From Nymphaea colorata (Eukaryota; Streptophyta; Magnoliopsida; Nymphaeales; Nymphaeaceae): a stretch of DNA of 64,000 nucleotides. The notes under the pieces are model-generated. The model worked only from the letters and a program-made list of their open reading frames with translations. It did not search any database and was not told the origin of the DNA. Each line of letters opens with the position of its first letter. The stretch's first letter is position 1. Location of the stretch: assembly GCF_008831285.2 (NCBI RefSeq), contig NC_045149.1:1428001-1492000 (forward strand), given 5' to 3'. This document shows positions 34,600-47,505 of this stretch, one piece after another. Both the position numbers and the translations under genes were made by a program.

Positions 34600-34860
34600 T
34601 CAACAAAATCGTTTGTTGTACGAGCCACATGGTTAGCCAAATCGATTAATACATTTTGTGCTGAATCACAATCCGAAGACACCCCTTCAGTACAATGACT
34701 AATTGAACCGTTGCCACCATCTGTTCCCAATCCAATAGCTGTAGAAAGAGAACTAGGACTGCCTCGATCATCCAGGTCAGCAGCTTAGTTGCACTCAACA
34801 TTCCCTTCATCAAGAACAATAGCCTTTTCATCAGAATCTTCTTCATCTTCTTCCAAGATC
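34600..34860 (-). pseudogene. Possible exon 2 of a broken gene, with an in-frame stop
   Basis: A CATAG acceptor at 34861-34865 is followed by an acidic frame (EEDEEDSDEKAIVLDEGN...DLDDRGSPSSLSTAIGLG...). It is broken by a TAA at 34787-34785 and reads on for about 60 more residues. Such composition is typical of a disordered plant protein region. The stop suggests a pseudogene. No family recognised. Confidence 0.4.
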
Positions 34861-34865
34861 CTATG

Positions 34866-36548
34866 GTTGTCAAAATTCATAGGTAAGAATGCCAAATAAC
34901 ATCACTGCTATAGTATGTAACTCCAAAGATCTAAAAGTCCACTAAGGAACATAGAAACTTCAAGAAAATGACCAAAAGAGGCAACAAGATGCAGCAAGTG
35001 GTGCACACAAAGTGGAACGCATATTACCTCCAAAAGCCTGAAATTAGGAGATTGTAATAAAATATAAAGCTTAAATCTTCTTGTCGTAAAGGCATATGGC
35101 TAAGATTAAACGGATATATAGTACGTTGAATGTTTTTTTTGTCAGTCACTCAAATAAAGCAATTAAGTCATTTAGGTAAAAGAAAGGAAAGTGTTGATGA
35201 CTACATAATTCCCCATAGCTTTTGCAATTCTGAAAGTATAATAGCTGAAGAGTTCAAGTGATTGTTCAAAATTGAATTCTTCGAGCTAGCATATCTCACA
35301 TTTTTTTCCAACCCAAGAAGCATATGTTTTGTTAACTATCAAGTTTAGTACTCACCCCATGCTCATGTGAGCCAGAATCTAAACTTTCATCATGTTAATG
35401 TTACACCACAATCAATACCTTATTTACATGTGCATAAACCACAACACATACCCCAAACACAACACAAAAGCAAATGATTTGAAACTCAATATGCCTATTC
35501 CATGAGAAGACAAAGATCACAATCTTCCAAAATAGAAACATACTGATAATTGTTATTTTCTTGCCCCATCACAAGATGAATCATCCTACCACTCTCCTTA
35601 GTTGCTGTTTAGCATTTAACTTTTTCACTAAGTTTTTTGCCAACATTACAGAGCAGGAAATCATTCAAGGTCATGAGAGAAAAAATGTAAGAGGAGCTTT
35701 GACACATAATCCACATAGATATGCTTGATGCTGGAAAAGCTTATTTATCAAATAAATTAGTAAAAAAAATAATAGAACCATGTGAAAGATAGATTTTTCC
35801 AGACCCTATTAACGGCAGGAACATTTTTTTTGTGAATTTTGGAAATACAAACTAATGTACTGGTTTCAATACATAATCTTATCAAAAAATGAAAAATATA
35901 TAAAATAATATAATACCAGCAAGATTGGAAAAAAATGTCCATGTAGACTAAAATATCAAGATAGAAAAAGCATGGTTTTCACAATGAAGAAAATGAAGGT
36001 TGAGTAAAAGCTAGGCGAGTTTCCTAACACATTTATGGACATTGAATGGAGCTTCATGATCACATTACAAAATTAAAAACTTTGACCTTGCACATGACAT
36101 ATACAAAGTTCAAAATCAAAGAATAGATGTTGTAGACTAGCAGCAACTAGTTAGGAACAAATTAAAATGGAATGGATTGGTAAACCATTGATAACAAGAT
36201 GGAAGAAATACACGACAGGGAAGCATGGAAGCCAAATTTTCAGTAAAGTAGTACATTATGATGTGACATGAATTTGGTGAAGATGGTTTTCATGGTAACT
36301 AGATGAGCAAAAACACTCTAACAATCAATGACTCTGCATAAACATGAAAATCCATTAGCTTTTTCACATACCTGCCAAAAGGTACCCCTAAAATCATCAA
36401 AAGGATAAAAACAACAAAGAAATCCTCTTAAAAATAAATGATACACTAGTCACCCATGTACAAGACAAAAAATTTACTAATCAGAGAACAAAGGCGCAAA
36501 TCTACAAAAAAATTAGAAGAAACAGATGATGAAAAGTTAGAATCTTAC
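34866..36548. other. AT-rich DNA, possible intron
   Basis: It lies between the two likeliest exons of the broken minus-strand gene. There is no other feature. A mixed TA/TG microsatellite occurs outside it, at 34027-34058. Confidence 0.3.
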
Positions 36549-36845
36549 GGTGAAATCGACGTTTGGCTGATTGGAACTATAGAAGGTATTGTGATCTATG
36601 AGATCAAAGAAGATGTTCTCGCCTTCATATAGGACATGCTCACAGAACTTGATGTAGTTAATGGTGACCAACAAAGCTGATGAATAAAATACAAGGTTTG
36701 AGAGAAGGCCTAGCAAGAGGAAGGCAAAAATGGAGACAATCGCCTGCTTCCCTCCACTGATTTTTGCTTCAATGAGAAAGGAAGGAAAAGAGACTGGAAA
36801 TTGATTCTCTTTCCTTTTCCCTTCAAGTTTCTTCCCACAACACAA
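36549..36845 (-). pseudogene. Possible first exon: membrane-protein fragment of a broken gene
   Basis: An ATG at 36845 opens a 99-codon frame that meets a good donor, GTAAGATT, at 36548. It has a basic start (GKKLEGKRKE) and one strong hydrophobic span (IVSIFAFLLLGLLSNLVFYS), then an acidic tail (ENIFFDLIDHN). A membrane protein is likely if real. The two possible downstream exons lie 1.7 and 2.7 kb away. A CACTA-like end (minus-strand CACTACAACAAATGC, ending at 37238) lies 0.4 kb upstream, so a gene piece captured by a transposon is possible. Not identified. Confidence 0.35.
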
Positions 36846-37238
36846 AATAGTCTTCTCGTTGAGTATTCTCTCCTCATTTATCTAGCTCCTCGTCTTCTCT
36901 ACTGCCTTCATGTTTCTAGAAGATGAGATGAGCCTCACTTCCTCAATGATGCTCAACTTCCCCCTACTTTTGTCAATGTGGACGAACAATGGGAGATTGA
37001 TGGTGGCAGCATGGCTGAGGATGACAACCAGCTGATAGATCGTGATCTAAATGAAAGAATCTTGCTCACTTCCTCTAGGGTTAAAGAACAAGAGAGAATG
37101 GGAGAAGGAGTTTTTGTTGTTTACACAAGTGGCTAGGTGGATTTAGGACTCGTATGCTTATACATGTTCAACCAAGGACCCGTAAGGACTATGAACGGTT
37201 GGCCACTGTTGCCAAAAAACAGCATTTGTTGTAGTGCA

Positions 37239-38379
37239 ATGATACAAATGAATGACCTAAATCTCCTTAATTCGTTACATACTTGTGATTACAACCAATC
37301 AAATGAATTGCTCTAGATGTAGTTAGAAACAAATCTCAATAGATGAACTACAATTAATCAGATGAAGTGCCAAATTCTTGTTCAAATTATCATTATACAC
37401 TTGTGATTATAATTTTTTAAGTGAACCTCTATAGATATAATTACAAGTCAAATTCATTGGATTAACTATGGATATGCAAATGAAGGACCTAAATTTGATT
37501 CATTTCATTATACTTATGATTACAATCAATTGATTGAATCTGTGTAGATCTAATTACAAGTTAATCTCATTAAAGAAACTATAACTGAACAAATTGAAGT
37601 CCCTAAATCTCATTTGTATCATTACATGCTTGTGATTAGAATCATGTAAATGAATCTCATAAATGTAATTACAAGTTAAAATCATTAAATAAACTATAAA
37701 TCTCGTTCATTTCATTACATATCTCAACCTAATTAAAAGAGTCAAAAGAGGAAGGATGGGGTTTTATAGAGAGAAAGGGAGGAAAGAATGGGGTTGAGAA
37801 ACGAAGAGAGAGAAATAGAGAAAGGGTGAGGGGGGAGAGAGAGAGAGAGAGAGAGACTATGTGGCATGGCAAGTCAGTAGAAGAATATAAAGATGGGTGT
37901 CACAACATACAACAATGTAGAAAAAAGAGAAAGTGAAAAGACAAAAAAAAAAGAGTTATGAGAGAACCAAGGAAGGGGGTTGCAGTTCAATAGCCAACAT
38001 AAGTGAGGAAAAAAAGAAAAAGTAGAAAGAAAAAGAAAGAGAAAATAAAAAGGGGAAAAGGAAGAAGGAGAAAATAGAAGAAAAGAAGAAAAGACACTTG
38101 CTACATTAACAATACTGCTGTTGAGAAGAGTGAGCTAGTTGTGGCAGTTTCAATAGTAGGGATAGTTAGGTGGTCTTATGTAGAGGTTTGAATGAAAAAT
38201 TTTGACTGCATTATAGCATGCACCACAAGTATGGTGGCTTTTCATTTAAATTCTTGCTCAAACTTTGTATATTGAAATATATCATCTAATTCAACCAATT
38301 GAATGTGCACTCTTGGAGAAACATGATTGATATATGAATGCAACTGATCGATTTGAATGAATATAAACATGCACATATA
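37239..38379. other. Non-coding DNA with a purine-rich tract
   Basis: The first half repeats short phrases such as 'cttgtgattacaatca' and 'aattacaagt', which suggests an old degenerate tandem. The stretch 37740-38100 is strongly purine-rich on the plus strand and holds a (GA)n run at 37835-37856. No gene recognised. Confidence 0.5.
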
Positions 38380-40440
38380 GTATCACATCTGTTTAGGATA
38401 GTTTGAGGTGTGTCTATGAGATAAGATTGACTCTTTGAGCACAACCCATGCATTAGATAGCATGATAGATTATTAATTATATAAGATCATTTTTTGTTGA
38501 CTACACATGGAAAATGCTCTCCGTGGGTTTTGATAGATGTGCATGCTTTTACAAACTAAATCTACTCTAAAAGAATGAGGACCTCTAATTAGGTTATGAC
38601 ATAATGAACCTACCTAGGATCCAAGTGAACCTAGAATGTACATAACAAATTAGGAAAATATGTCTTGAATGTCGAACTCAATAGGAGTTAGTATTTGATG
38701 CTACTAGAGTTGAATGCTTGAATGATTGACTGATAGGATATTATGTTTGTGTTAATGCCAAGGAGGCTCCATTGGGTACCATCTAACTATTGTGGTCCAA
38801 AATTGATTATGATTGAATTTTGAGTAACTGTGTGTGAATTAAATTTATGGGTAATGTGTTATGCCGACATGAATTATCAAATAACTGCTCGTATGTTTAT
38901 TTACCCAACATCTAAAATTGATAATGTACTAAATGTGTGTCTGGCTAGTTGAATGAACACCCCATGCAGGTGCACCCTATATCGTCTAGTGGCTAGCTTA
39001 ATTGAAGGGTAGGTGATGCAAAGCCCTAGGATATTGTATTGCATTATGTTGTGGAGAGGAACAATCTCACCTTTCTGACCTTGTATCCTAGGGCAGATCA
39101 AATATCTCTACTTTTATCATTCCCAATTGGCTTATCTATTGCAGTATTTGTCAAGATCCATCATGTTTCGAGCCATCACATGGGTTTCCCATGACTTGAA
39201 TATTGTTCGTGGTACACACACACCCTTATGCTTTAATCTAGCATAACCTATAATAAAAAAGTGGAAATGGAACAATCTCACCTTTCTGACCTTGTATCCT
39301 AGGGCAGATCAAATATCTCTACTTTTATCATTCCCAATTGGCTTATCTATTGCAGTATTTGTCAAGATCCATCATGTTTCGAGCCATCACATGGGTTTCC
39401 CATGACTTGAATGTTGTTCGTGGTACACACACACCCTTATGCTTTAATCTAGCATAACCTATAATAAAAAAGTGGAAATGTGAAAGGAGTGTAATATAAG
39501 ATGGTTAAAAATTGGTAATACCACTTAAATTAATAGTTCAGGACTTTGAAAGTAGATTGCACTTAACCGCATCTTAGTATACAGCTTAAGGGGTAAACAT
39601 ATTAAAACTCTTAAATGAATGAGGGTTACATTTATGTGATATAGAAGGGTGTTTATAGTGGTCCAAGCTATTGAAGCAATAATATGTATACTTGAAATGT
39701 TAAGCATTGAAAAATGCATACCCTGGTTGTATGAAAACTTGTTTTAGTTAGCTGATAATACTCCCATTGTATATACCCTTTAAATGAAACAAAAAGATCA
39801 AGTGAATGGTTGATCAAGTCTATTGTGATCAAGTGTATTGCGATCGTATAAATGTTTGATTGAGTATATTATGGCATATGATTTTGTGGAATTGTATATG
39901 ACATGTGAATATACTTAAAAAGCTGCAAATGATGTGGAATGCGTAATAAGAGTCTGCAATGTATTGTGAAATGTAGCAGGAAAGTATCATTGTGTTAGGT
40001 AATGTAATGCCTTAAAACTTGATATGATGCACACACACTATGGGTTAATATTTGGTTGGTTATCCATCATTCCTTGAAGGTTCAATATTGTATTGGTATT
40101 TTTTGTTTTGAGGTCTTTGTAGGCTAGAGCAGCAGGCAAATTGAATAACATAGTTCAGATCCTATTGAGAAAGAGCTTTTTATATGTTAGAATGTCATTT
40201 ATTGTGCTAGCCTTCCTTATGATGGTCTTGGGAACCTTTTTGAAAAATGTAATAAGGATGCATGTCTATTTTCTATAAATGTATTTATACATATATGGTT
40301 TGTGTATAAGATAAATGAATGACACAAATAGTGTTATGTGTTTTATTTAAATTGATTAAGTGTTTGTAAGTGTTTGTCACATTTTCAAGTTTTTTATAAG
40401 TTGTATGTATTTATCAAAATAAAGTGAAGATTGAGGGTGT
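38380..40440. repeat. Segment related to 27730-29640 (old dispersed duplicate)
   Basis: The partner of the segment at 27730-29640, with the same order of landmarks. It is expanded here by the 211-bp tandem duplication at 39060-39481. No coding frame identified. Confidence 0.5.
39060..39481. repeat. 211-bp tandem duplication, nearly identical
   Basis: Units start 'aacaatctcacctttctg' at 39060 and 39271. I see a single internal mismatch (A/G in 'gaat.ttgttcgtgg'), so the duplication is recent compared with the surrounding repeat. The related segment at 27730-29640 has no such doubling. Confidence 0.95.
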
Positions 40441-43400
40441 GATGTATTGGTTGAACCATTTTTCCACATTTCCTTAATTAAACAACCTTGTCTGAGGTTT
40501 GATTAAAAACCCTTCCTTTTAAAATTTCCCCTTTGAATAATATTGTTTCTTATTGAAATTGCCTTTGGTAGAAATAAATGCAGCTTGGAAGGTAATATTC
40601 TATAAGATTTCTAGTTTTATAGTTTTGAAGAAGTGGTACAATATCTCAATCAATGGACCCGTAGGCTTCAACATGCTGGTTACAAGGGGCTCATAACCAA
40701 TTTCGAGTCCTTGTAGAATCCAAACAACTTTAAGCTTGTCATCAACATGCTTTCAAATAGCACCAAGACCATCACACAAATTCTTGGATTTGCATTTCTA
40801 CTTTTTTCTACTCATTTAACTCCTCTCATAATGGAACGAAACTATCCTTCTTTGGAGTCCTGAGAAAAAGATTCAAAGTATGACAGTCCATATCTCTTTG
40901 AAGGTGTCAAGTATGACAACTAGTCCTAAAATCAGTTATCCAAAACAGTGAGAAGACTATGATTTTTTCCAAGAAACATATGCAGGATGGGAACAAAAGG
41001 CTTATCTATTGTTTGCTAGAACAGTCCTTCACATGCTTCGGAGACATGCCAGTCTCTCCCAAAAGGAGTCCATCCATATCCTAGCTTCAATCAATAGCCA
41101 AAATTTGTGCATCCTATAAGAGAAAATCGTCACGAGTCAGCTTCAAAGAAACAAAGAGAATTCAGTTGATAGCACAACAGGTCTTCTTTTATGAAGAAAA
41201 TGAAGGAAACACAATAAGGCAAGTTCATAGGGAATTTATGTCCACGGGAAAGAGAAAGTGCCTCTTATTCAGTCAAACTGAAAAGTTGTATTTGACCAGT
41301 AATGGTAAATCAATATATTATCACAGAATCCATGATTCATATAACTAATTCACTCATTCTATAAGTTAGTTGCCACTATGCCTGCTGTTCCTGCCACTTT
41401 CTGCATTATCACCATTAGATCTGCTTTGGTCATGTATATTATGACCATGTTCAATACCACTACCATTCGTCATGACCGTCATGTCTACTATATATTACCA
41501 CATTAAAATACCATCATGTTAGAATGGTCTAAAACCAGGTTTCAAAAATAGAATAGTTTATGAGAGTACTTGTTCTATAGGGTTTGAACTTTGAAGCATA
41601 ATCAGGGGATGGTCTAGGACTTCATTTGGTTCAAAAACTTTCGTCCTGGTCCACATGGGTTTGTGGCCTCTTTAATATTTTTTTTTTTCGGGAAAGTGTT
41701 TTTTCTACCACTCTGGAGAGAGGTCTTTGGCCTTTCGTTGCGTCTCTTGTCTTTAGGGTTCACAGTGCATGCTTCGGGACCTGTATAGTCTCGGGTAACA
41801 ATACATTGGAACGTGACAACAGTGAGCAGAGGGAACATAACCTAGACCCCCTTGTTAGTGGACTAGTGGATCACTTTGCTGCCCAATGCGCTACCCACCC
41901 CTCCACCTCCCTCTCGTCCTGGGTCAGGTTTGCAGCCTCATGCCAGGACTTTTAAGTGCCAGTAAACCATAAATTTGGAAAAAGTATAATAAATCTAAGT
42001 AGAAATGAGTGAAATTGGAATAATGACTCCGCAGGTTTGAAAAACAATCAAATGATTTTCGTAAGTAGTTTCACCTTTCTAATTTTAGTGATAGATTTTT
42101 AATAAGATAAAAAATCATGACCCATATGTTTGAAAAACTCATGTGACTGACGTAGTTTCTTAAGCTAGTGATGGCCAACATGATAAACAACGGATTTCTT
42201 GGTCAAGTAAGGTGTATGGGCACCAAGCTGGATACTTTTGGCCTAAGCCTTGACCTTTTGTGTGCATATACTTGGAATATTTGACTTCAGTGCAGGCTAT
42301 GTAGTTTGGCTTTTGATGGTGAGGTCACGTGATCCATCAAGGTAAAAGATCCTGGCTTGGCTTTTTTTATTTTTTTGCATGTTTTATTGAGCTTACAAGT
42401 GCTTGATTTATCATATTGACTTGTGGAGTTTGCTATGAAAATTCATGGTCTTGAAGGTTACTCGGGCGTAGCTCTACATTTGGCATTCTCGGTCAGTGTT
42501 GGTTGGAGACTTGTTGCGTAATTGCTGAAATCAAATAACTAACATTACTTGTGGTTTGAATGTCGTTAGTGTGAATTTCTAGTGTTTCAATGCAAGTAGA
42601 TTGGATGTTTTATTTGCTGTCAATGATGATGCCTGGTCGTCTTGTTTTCTTTAATTTCACTTTCCAGAAGCTCATTAAAGGTTAGGGTTGTTACATACAT
42701 GCTACCTTGCTGGTGAAACTCAAAATAGGAAAGTGCGAATTGAGTGAAAGGAAGTTAGATTGAACTCAACAATATCATTTTCTTAATGTCAAATGAAGGA
42801 TGGATGTTTTTAGACAAAATTTTGATATCCAAATAAAATCGGATCGGATTTGGTTTCTAAAAGTGACATCTTGTCAAATTTGGATTAGGATTTGGTATCA
42901 AATAAGTATCAGATCAAATAGTAAATATAAAACATAAAAAATGGATTTATGAATCTAATTTATATATCTGAATCCGAGTTTAAATGTCCAATTCCAAATT
43001 TATATATTTGAATCAAGATTTGAATATTTAAATCCAAAACCATTAGCAAAAATCAAAATTTGAATACCCAATTCATGACTTTCAATCACCAACCGGGTCG
43101 GTGTCTAGTCCAAGCTTAATCAAAGTCCAGGACTGGACCAAGTGAGAATAAAATGCCAGCTCTTGTGCTTTTATAGATGCATTCTCTCACCCACTTCCAC
43201 GCACCTTTATGATACAAGATTAACTAAGCATAACCTGGAAAAGTAACACAAAAAGGAGTGGCATACAACTGCGTCTCATTGTTGTTGTGTGAGTCAAGAG
43301 ACTTGGTAGAGGGAAGGAATCCATAAAGGCACAAGTGCCCGCAATCGCCAGCTGGGTCAATCTTGTTGATTTATTAGGGAGGTCATTTTTGGAGGGCCGG

Positions 43401-43754
43401 TTACGTGCTCGGCATGCAGCCTTTAAGAAAAAGACAAGCGGCCTTCTGGCCCATTTATACTGGAGCCCTAACCCACTTTTGGTGGAACTTGACATGCATA
43501 GAAGCCTGTGCATATATCCAGTTTTCTCGTTCTTGTTGGACACAAACATGTTGTTTGTGTCACTCCACCATGCAGTCAAACTCCAAATGCAGGGGAGAGG
43601 AAGTACCAAGTCTTAGGTTGTCTTTTTTTCTTTTGATCAGAGGGCTCTCCTTCTCAAGGCACAACTTTCTTTTTCTATATGTCTAAATGACAGATATCTC
43701 GGGTTTGAGATATTGGACCAATTCTCGCAAGTTGGTGGAAATATTTTTTCCTCC
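40441..43754. other. Non-coding DNA, no recognised gene
   Basis: A 109-codon plus-strand frame at 41626-41955 and a 129-codon minus-strand frame at 43220-43609 are the longest. Neither resembles a known family, and each has long rival frames on other strands. The DNA near 42840-43080 repeats 'gaatttatatatttgaat'-like words. Confidence 0.4.
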
Positions 43755-46700
43755 GGTTCTGTTAGGACTTATCCCGACTTAGACCAAATCTAGGCAAAGA
43801 TCAGCCCTAATAGCCAGGATCTCCGAGTTCGAGCCTATCTAAAACCGAAACCTAAGAAAGTTAATTACAAACAAGCTACCTGGCCGGACAGACACCCCGA
43901 TGCAAAACCCTTAGGACAGAGATACAGGTAAGTTTTCTCAACCCGAGAGGTATAACTTACTACAAAGACCAAAGGATAAAGGCTTTACAAAACGCAACGA
44001 TACAACAAGACACTCACAACTCACTCAACATATATCCACAAACCATGCACACCACAACTAACGTCACAATCCACACCCAGAAACCCAGTAGGTGGCTAGC
44101 TGCCCTTCGGTTGTGTCCTTGGCCATGGGCCTCAGAGGAACCGTGCAGGGTAGCGATCGCTTGTGCCGGGCTAAAGCAGTAAATACAAAAACAATAAAAC
44201 AAATACTACCGCCCCGGAAACTACAAGGGGGAGCAAGAGAGTTGCCGGCCGAGGTGATCTCGGCAATCTGCAAGTGACTCTAGGGGAAAACCAGTGGCAA
44301 GCCGCTCCCTGAAGTATCTCAGCTTCGGGGGTAGAGGGGATGAGAAGGCTCGGTCCGCCTGACCAATTGGAAGAGATGAGTTGAGGAGACAGAGGTCTCG
44401 GCCCACCTGGCTGAGGGAAGAAGAAGTGCAGAAGCAGAGAGAGGTCTCAGCACGCCTGGCAGAGAGGAGAGCTGCGTGAGGCACGATCAAGATGCCGACG
44501 CCAAGAGGAAGCAACTATGGCCGGAGGCAAGACTGGCAGGGACTGGCGCTGCAAGGTTCGGCCCGCCTGGCCGAGCGTTGGCGACGAAGGCTGACGAGTG
44601 GCAGCCCACCTGGCCGCAAGGACTAGCTAGGCAATGATTGCCTAGAGACTTGATTCGATTGGACCTAGGCTAGACTTGGGTATGACTAACTAGGTTCGGG
44701 TGGGAGACTAAGGGATAGGGGTAGGTCACTGGCCTTCTTATTCTGGATCCTCTCACAAGGGAGTGAGGTCGAGAGGTAGACTCAAGAAGGTTCAGACCTA
44801 GGTTGGTCTAGACCGGAGAAGGCTAAGTCAAGGTTAGGGGTTGACTAGACCGATTGGGTTAAGAGGGTAGGTTGGGTCCGATGGGGTTTGACTTGGAATA
44901 GGTTTGACTGGGTTCAGACTTAGCTTGAGGTGGGCTAGGTCCGGGCTAGGGTTGACCGAACAAGGTAGACTAGGGTTTGACTTAGGGTTAGACTCGGATA
45001 AGGCTAAGGTTGACTCTTGGCGATATGGCAAGGGGAGACCTAGGTGGACGGCGGCTATGCTAAGGTAAGGGCTGCCGTTTCCTAACTAGGGAAGTTACAC
45101 GAGAGGGGGGGGAATGAATAAGGAAGGAAATGGCTCCAAGGGGACAAGTGGCGCTCAAGAGGAGGGCCCTTATCCGCGTGTGACCGTTAAGTAAAGAAGA
45201 GGAAGGGGTTGGCGCTTTGGGAGCATCGGTTACTAAAGAGGAAAGCACATGGGGGTAGAGGCGTGTGATAAGAAAGGAAAGAAGAGTTATGAGGCGCACA
45301 AGGAAGGTTATGGATAAGGAAAGAGGAAGGGTTGGCGCTAGAGCTTACCAAAACGGCCAAGGCCTTGCGTTAGGGAAGTTACGCACAAGGCAAGTGGTGC
45401 AATTAAGGAGTTAGCGCTAGGAGGGGAAAGTGAGGCTAACGGGCACCGGTTACCAAATAGGGAGATTGGCGCGCCCATTAGGGAAATGAATGTTATGGCA
45501 AGTAGATCACGCAGCCTGGCTAGAGAGCTGGATGCGTGACACGTGGCACAATGACCGGTGAGGATTGAGAAGATGGAGGCGAGAAGCTTACCCTAGCTCG
45601 CTATGGTGTTAATGGATAAGGCAAGTGAAGAGGCAGCCGGTGGCTAGGGGAACTACACCCTAAATGCCGAGCTGAAATGGATGAACTTGCCCTTGCTCAA
45701 ATATACTTAATTCAACAAATAATAACTCAAGCAAGGGGCAAATCAGGCAAAGGAATCCGGTAACTTCCGATGATCGGAATACTAACAACGGCGGCGGAAT
45801 AGAGAGGGATCCAGCCGAGGCTAGTTCTCCCACGAAGGTACTCCAACAAACACCCAAAGTATACCGAAATGAACTTTGGCTTCGGGCGATCACTTGTGTA
45901 TTGTTTTGACACAAGAATCTAACCCAGAGCAAGGATGAAGACACCGATTTCTTGGCTGATTTCCGGCTGGTTGAGCAGGCCCAAAACTGAGAAGACAAGC
46001 TCCTGATTTAGGACTAACTCGTCACGAATCCGAACATCCAACCGGTAAACAAATCTAGATTTCGCTTGGCCAAGATCTAGGGGCTTTTCGAAGGAGTTTC
46101 ACCTTGATTTTGTGGCTGTGGCTGAGACCAACCTCTCGGTATTGCCGAGGGGTAAACCTAGCTTTTATGCCTTGGATCTTGCTAATACTCCTTCTTAAGA
46201 TTATACCCAAATAACTTAAACCAAGGAAATCGTGTACTTGCCTCTAGAAGGACGACAGGGATCGATTTTCTTCTTTTGAAGGAGCCGGTGCTCAAGAGTT
46301 GATCCGTCGTCTTGGTGACTTATCTCAAGCGAGTGCTGGCCTCTAATCTCCCGGCTGGTTTGGGAAGATTGCACCGTGTACACTAGCTTTTGCCCTTGGG
46401 GGACTTGCAGGGAAGAAGAATCGGATGCTATCAGAGACACCCGAAACTCCTAACTTCGTAGTTCTTTGGACACGCGATTTGGAGGAGGAGGTTGATGTGC
46501 GGGATTGAGAAGAAGAAAGCACCAAGATCCTTTTGCTTGTGGGAAAACGTCGCTCACCACGTTGGAGAGGAATAGCTCCTCGGTTGGCACCGAAGAGGGT
46601 AATGCAAGAGGAAGAAGAAACACACACTCGAAGATGGGTGTGAGAGAGCAAGGACGATAGATAGAGAGGAGAGAGAATGTTGATGCTCCAAATGATTTCT

Positions 46701-47211
46701 CTTCAATTCAAAGCATACGAAATACAAAGAACGGAAACAATTTATACTTCCTAATGTGGATTGGGTCCTACGTGCTTGACCCACCCACGACTCAAATCCA
46801 AATGCAAAAGCAAACAGCACGAGGCCAAATGTCTTGGAAGTTCAAACACTAAAGCAAACAAAGCAAATATTGTCTTTCGGCCTTGCCGCTAGGCTTAGCC
46901 ATTAACTCACCTAGGTTCGGTGCTAGGCTCACCCGAGTGACCTGGGTTGGACTAAACTCTTGACCTACTTGGTCTAAAACCGGGAATAAGTCCTCTTAGC
47001 CCTGTATATCAGTCCTCTGATGCTCGTGTCCAGCCCTTGGTGCTCCGCTCGCTGTGCCCTCAATAGCACCTTAGATCACTTTCTTTACCTCCTTAGGCGC
47101 ATCTATCCCTGCGCCTAAGCTAGTTATTGCCCTGGCCTCTGCTGTATGACTGGTTCCTGCCCCTTTGGCCGTGGATTTATATCTCCTCGCAGAAAGGTAT
47201 CTAACAGGTTC
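43755..47211. mobile_element. LTR element (solo LTR or non-autonomous), perfect 5-bp target duplication
   Basis: The element runs from TGTTAG (43760-43765) to CTAACA (47201-47206), 3,447 bp, with 6-bp terminal inverted repeats of the TG...CA type. It is flanked by GGTTC at 43755-43759 and 47207-47211. It is clearly GC-richer than its surroundings. I could not find a second LTR, primer-binding site or gag-pol text inside, so it is best read as one large LTR left by recombination, or a coding-less element. Tracts of G-rich and CCTGG-rich subrepeats occupy the left half. Short frames inside are not convincing genes. Confidence 0.82.
44347..44620. repeat. Degenerate subrepeats inside the LTR element
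   Basis: Variants of 'ggtctcggcccacctggc' occur near 44347, 44393, 44443, 44555 and 44599 at uneven spacing of about 45-110 bases. After them, 44630-45010 is dense in 'gactagg'/'ggttgac' words. Such arrays are common in long plant LTRs. Confidence 0.6.
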
Positions 47212-47471
47212 GAAGTATTTCTTCCTTTTTAATTCCCTTCCACTTTGATTCTATATTTTCCTCTCCACACTACGCCATTTTAGATAAGCGCCGACAGGCA
47301 GCCAACCGTCCGCAATAAGAATGTACATTTGCCGTCGACTGAAACCATCGAAAGTGAAGGTCGTAACATCAGTCTACAGTAGAGACCATTGAGCGCCTGA
47401 GAATCAATTTCTCCCCAACATCAGCGGCACCATCGAGCTCCTCCACACAAACCCTGATTTCACCTTTCTCA

Positions 47472-47505
<34 letters not shown>

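Noticed and set aside
37224-37238. A complete CACTA transposon ending at 37238
   Set aside because: Only one plausible terminus was found; no opposite end, 3-bp target duplication or transposase could be located.
41626-41955. A 109-codon frame as a host gene
   Set aside because: No splice signals or family resemblance; a rival frame on the other strand covers much of the same DNA.
43220-43686. Several overlapping frames of 93-129 codons
   Set aside because: They lie on both strands of the same stretch and none has recognisable protein features.
44221-46820. Multiple long frames in the GC-rich region
   Set aside because: They lie inside the LTR-like element, follow its GC-rich subrepeats and show no retrotransposon or host protein motifs.
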